Positions 5,654 through 6,658 of a stretch of 6,658 nucleotides of DNA are shown here, one piece after another. Where the stretch lies: positions 1-6,658 of the forward strand of contig CAMCFM010000261.1 in assembly GCA_945874095.1 (NCBI GenBank). The letters are read 5' to 3'. Made by a program: the position numbers and the translations under genes. Position 1 is the first letter of the stretch. Each line of letters begins with the position of its first letter. The notes beneath the pieces were generated by a model. That model was not told the DNA's origin, ran no database searches, and saw nothing but the letters and a program-made list of their open reading frames with translations. Source of the stretch: Candidatus Kuenenia stuttgartensis (GTDB lineage Bacteria; Planctomycetota; Planctomycetia; Isosphaerales; Isosphaeraceae).

Positions 5654-6658
5654 ATGTCGAGTCGAGTATTCGTGTTGGGCTGGGATGGAGCGACCTGGGA
5701 TATCCTTCGGCCTCTCATGGCGGAGGGGCGACTGCCCGTGCTTCAAAGTCTGATCCAGAAAGGCGTTTCCGGGACTCTCAATTCGGTCTTCCCGCCGTTA
5801 AGTCCTGTGGCCTGGACGACCGTCATGACAGGCAAGAACCCGGGCAAGCACGGTGTTTTTGAATTTGTTGAGCATGGCCATAATCCGCTTGCCGGGCGGA
5901 TCAACACCAGCCGGTGTATCAAATCCGAGCTTGTTTGGGAGACTGCCGGAAGATTTGGCAAGCGAACCGTTGCCGGTGCCGTGCCGATGAGCTATCCGCC
6001 CCGACCTGCTCCCGGCTTTTACATTGGCGACTTTCTGAGCCCCGCCAACGCCAAAGATTTTTCCAGCGATCCTGCCGCCTTCGAGGAAATGAAAAAGGCG
6101 CTCGGTGGAACTTATCGGGCCTGGGCCACGGTCACTCACGATGGTGGACACGAGGCTGATGCCCTCGCCGATTTGACAGGGTTTCTGAAGGAACACCTTG
6201 CTGCTGTAGAGTATATGGCAACCCACCATGACTGGGACTTGTTCATGTACGACCTCATGGCAACAGATCGAATCCAGCACGAGCTTTGGCATGCCTGGGA
6301 TCCAGCGCATGATAAGGCACGTGGCCGCGACCTCGAAAAAATTCGTCAGGGATTTGTCGAATTTTGGGAAACGCTCGACGCTGGTGTCGGACTCATTCTT
6401 GAAAAACTTGGCCGTGATACGAACGTGATCCTGATGAGCGATCACGGATTTGGCCCGATTGAGTGGTACGTCAATTTTAATGTCTGGTTGCTCGACGAAG
6501 GTTTAATTCAGCTTCAGAACTCACTTTATGTCAAGCAGAAGCATTGGTTTTATCGCCGTGGTGTGACTCCGGAATGGATCTATAAAATCATGACCCGACT
6601 TGGCTTGGCCGATCAGCGGGTCAGTCGGTTTCAAGGTGGTCAGGATAATTTCTGGGAC
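5654..6658 (+). CDS. Alkaline-phosphatase-superfamily phosphohydrolase/phosphomutase (COG3379-like), N-terminal part
   Basis: The frame is open to the right edge (335 residues, no stop), so the C-terminus is missing. The start ATG at 5654 has GGGAG at 5642-5646, seven bases upstream. The N-terminus MSSRVFVLGWDGATWDIL supplies metal ligand D11. SPVAWTTVMTGKNPGKHG (50-67) is the nucleophile segment, with T55 the likely nucleophile. VPMSYPPRPAPGFY (110-123) is typical of this subgroup. DRIQHELWH (205-213) provides D205 and H209, and SDHGFGP (262-268) provides D263 and H264. The last metal-binding His expected near the C-terminus lies past the edge. All visible two-metal-site residues are present, so an active phosphodiesterase, phosphatase or nucleotide pyrophosphatase is likely; the substrate is unknown. 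No signal peptide is seen, so it is probably cytoplasmic. The preceding gene ends 631 bases upstream, so it has its own promoter. Confidence 0.92.
   Translation, partial: MSSRVFVLGWDGATWDILRPLMAEGRLPVLQSLIQKGVSGTLNSVFPPLSPVAWTTVMTGKNPGKHGVFEFVEHGHNPLAGRINTSRCIKSELVWETAGRFGKRTVAGAVPMSYPPRPAPGFYIGDFLSPANAKDFSSDPAAFEEMKKALGGTYRAWATVTHDGGHEADALADLTGFLKEHLAAVEYMATHHDWDLFMYDLMATDRIQHELWHAWDPAHDKARGRDLEKIRQGFVEFWETLDAGVGLILEKLGRDTNVILMSDHGFGPIEWYVNFNVWLLDEGLIQLQNSLYVKQKHWFYRRGVTPEWIYKIMTRLGLADQRVSRFQGGQDNFWD

Noticed and set aside
5798..6445. Long minus-strand open frame (215 residues) opposite the AlkP-superfamily gene
   Set aside because: It is antisense to a frame with all the expected catalytic motifs, and its own translation shows no recognisable domain.

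Overview
The window looks like chromosomal DNA of a Planctomycetes-type bacterium with roughly balanced GC. This is inferred from the gene families together, not from a marker gene. They are a bacterial RRM RNA-binding protein, a degenerate Gfo/Idh/MocA-like protein with a membrane tail, a heparan-alpha-glucosaminide N-acetyltransferase-like membrane protein, and a COG3379-type alkaline-phosphatase-superfamily hydrolase. All are common in that phylum. I see no transposase, tRNA, rRNA, CRISPR or phage gene.

Layout. The left end (1-167, minus) is the N-terminal part of an RRM protein reading off the window from a TTG start, behind a leader that can fold into two small hairpins. Next, also on minus, is ribF (410-1381), the bifunctional riboflavin kinase/FAD synthetase. 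A promoter-like element just upstream argues for the inner of two possible starts. Divergent from it are three plus-strand genes separated by gaps of 121 and 151 bases: a Gfo/Idh-like protein (1529-2674) that lacks the family's catalytic residues and ends in two membrane segments, a DedA/VTT membrane protein (2796-3578), and an HGSNAT-like acyltransferase (3730-5022). A plus-strand AlkP-superfamily phosphohydrolase/phosphomutase starts at 5654 and runs off the right end.

The most unusual part is the 631-base gap between the last two genes. On the minus strand it holds what looks like a complete small-RNA transcription unit. Its parts, in order of transcription, are a perfect 10-bp inverted repeat around an A6 centre (5254-5279), a near-consensus sigma-54 -24/-12 promoter with GG-N10-GC geometry (5219-5235), a body of about 130 nt with two further hairpins, and a perfect 11-bp GC-rich terminator stem followed by seven U residues (5077-5114). 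It converges on the plus-strand acyltransferase gene, which has its own UUCG-capped terminator (5046-5072), so two terminators stand back to back. The unit has no plausible reading frame and resembles no RNA family I recognise; it is the best candidate here for something undescribed.

The protein genes share no obvious single pathway. Three consecutive ones carry membrane segments, suggesting envelope-related roles, but the gap sizes do not prove an operon.
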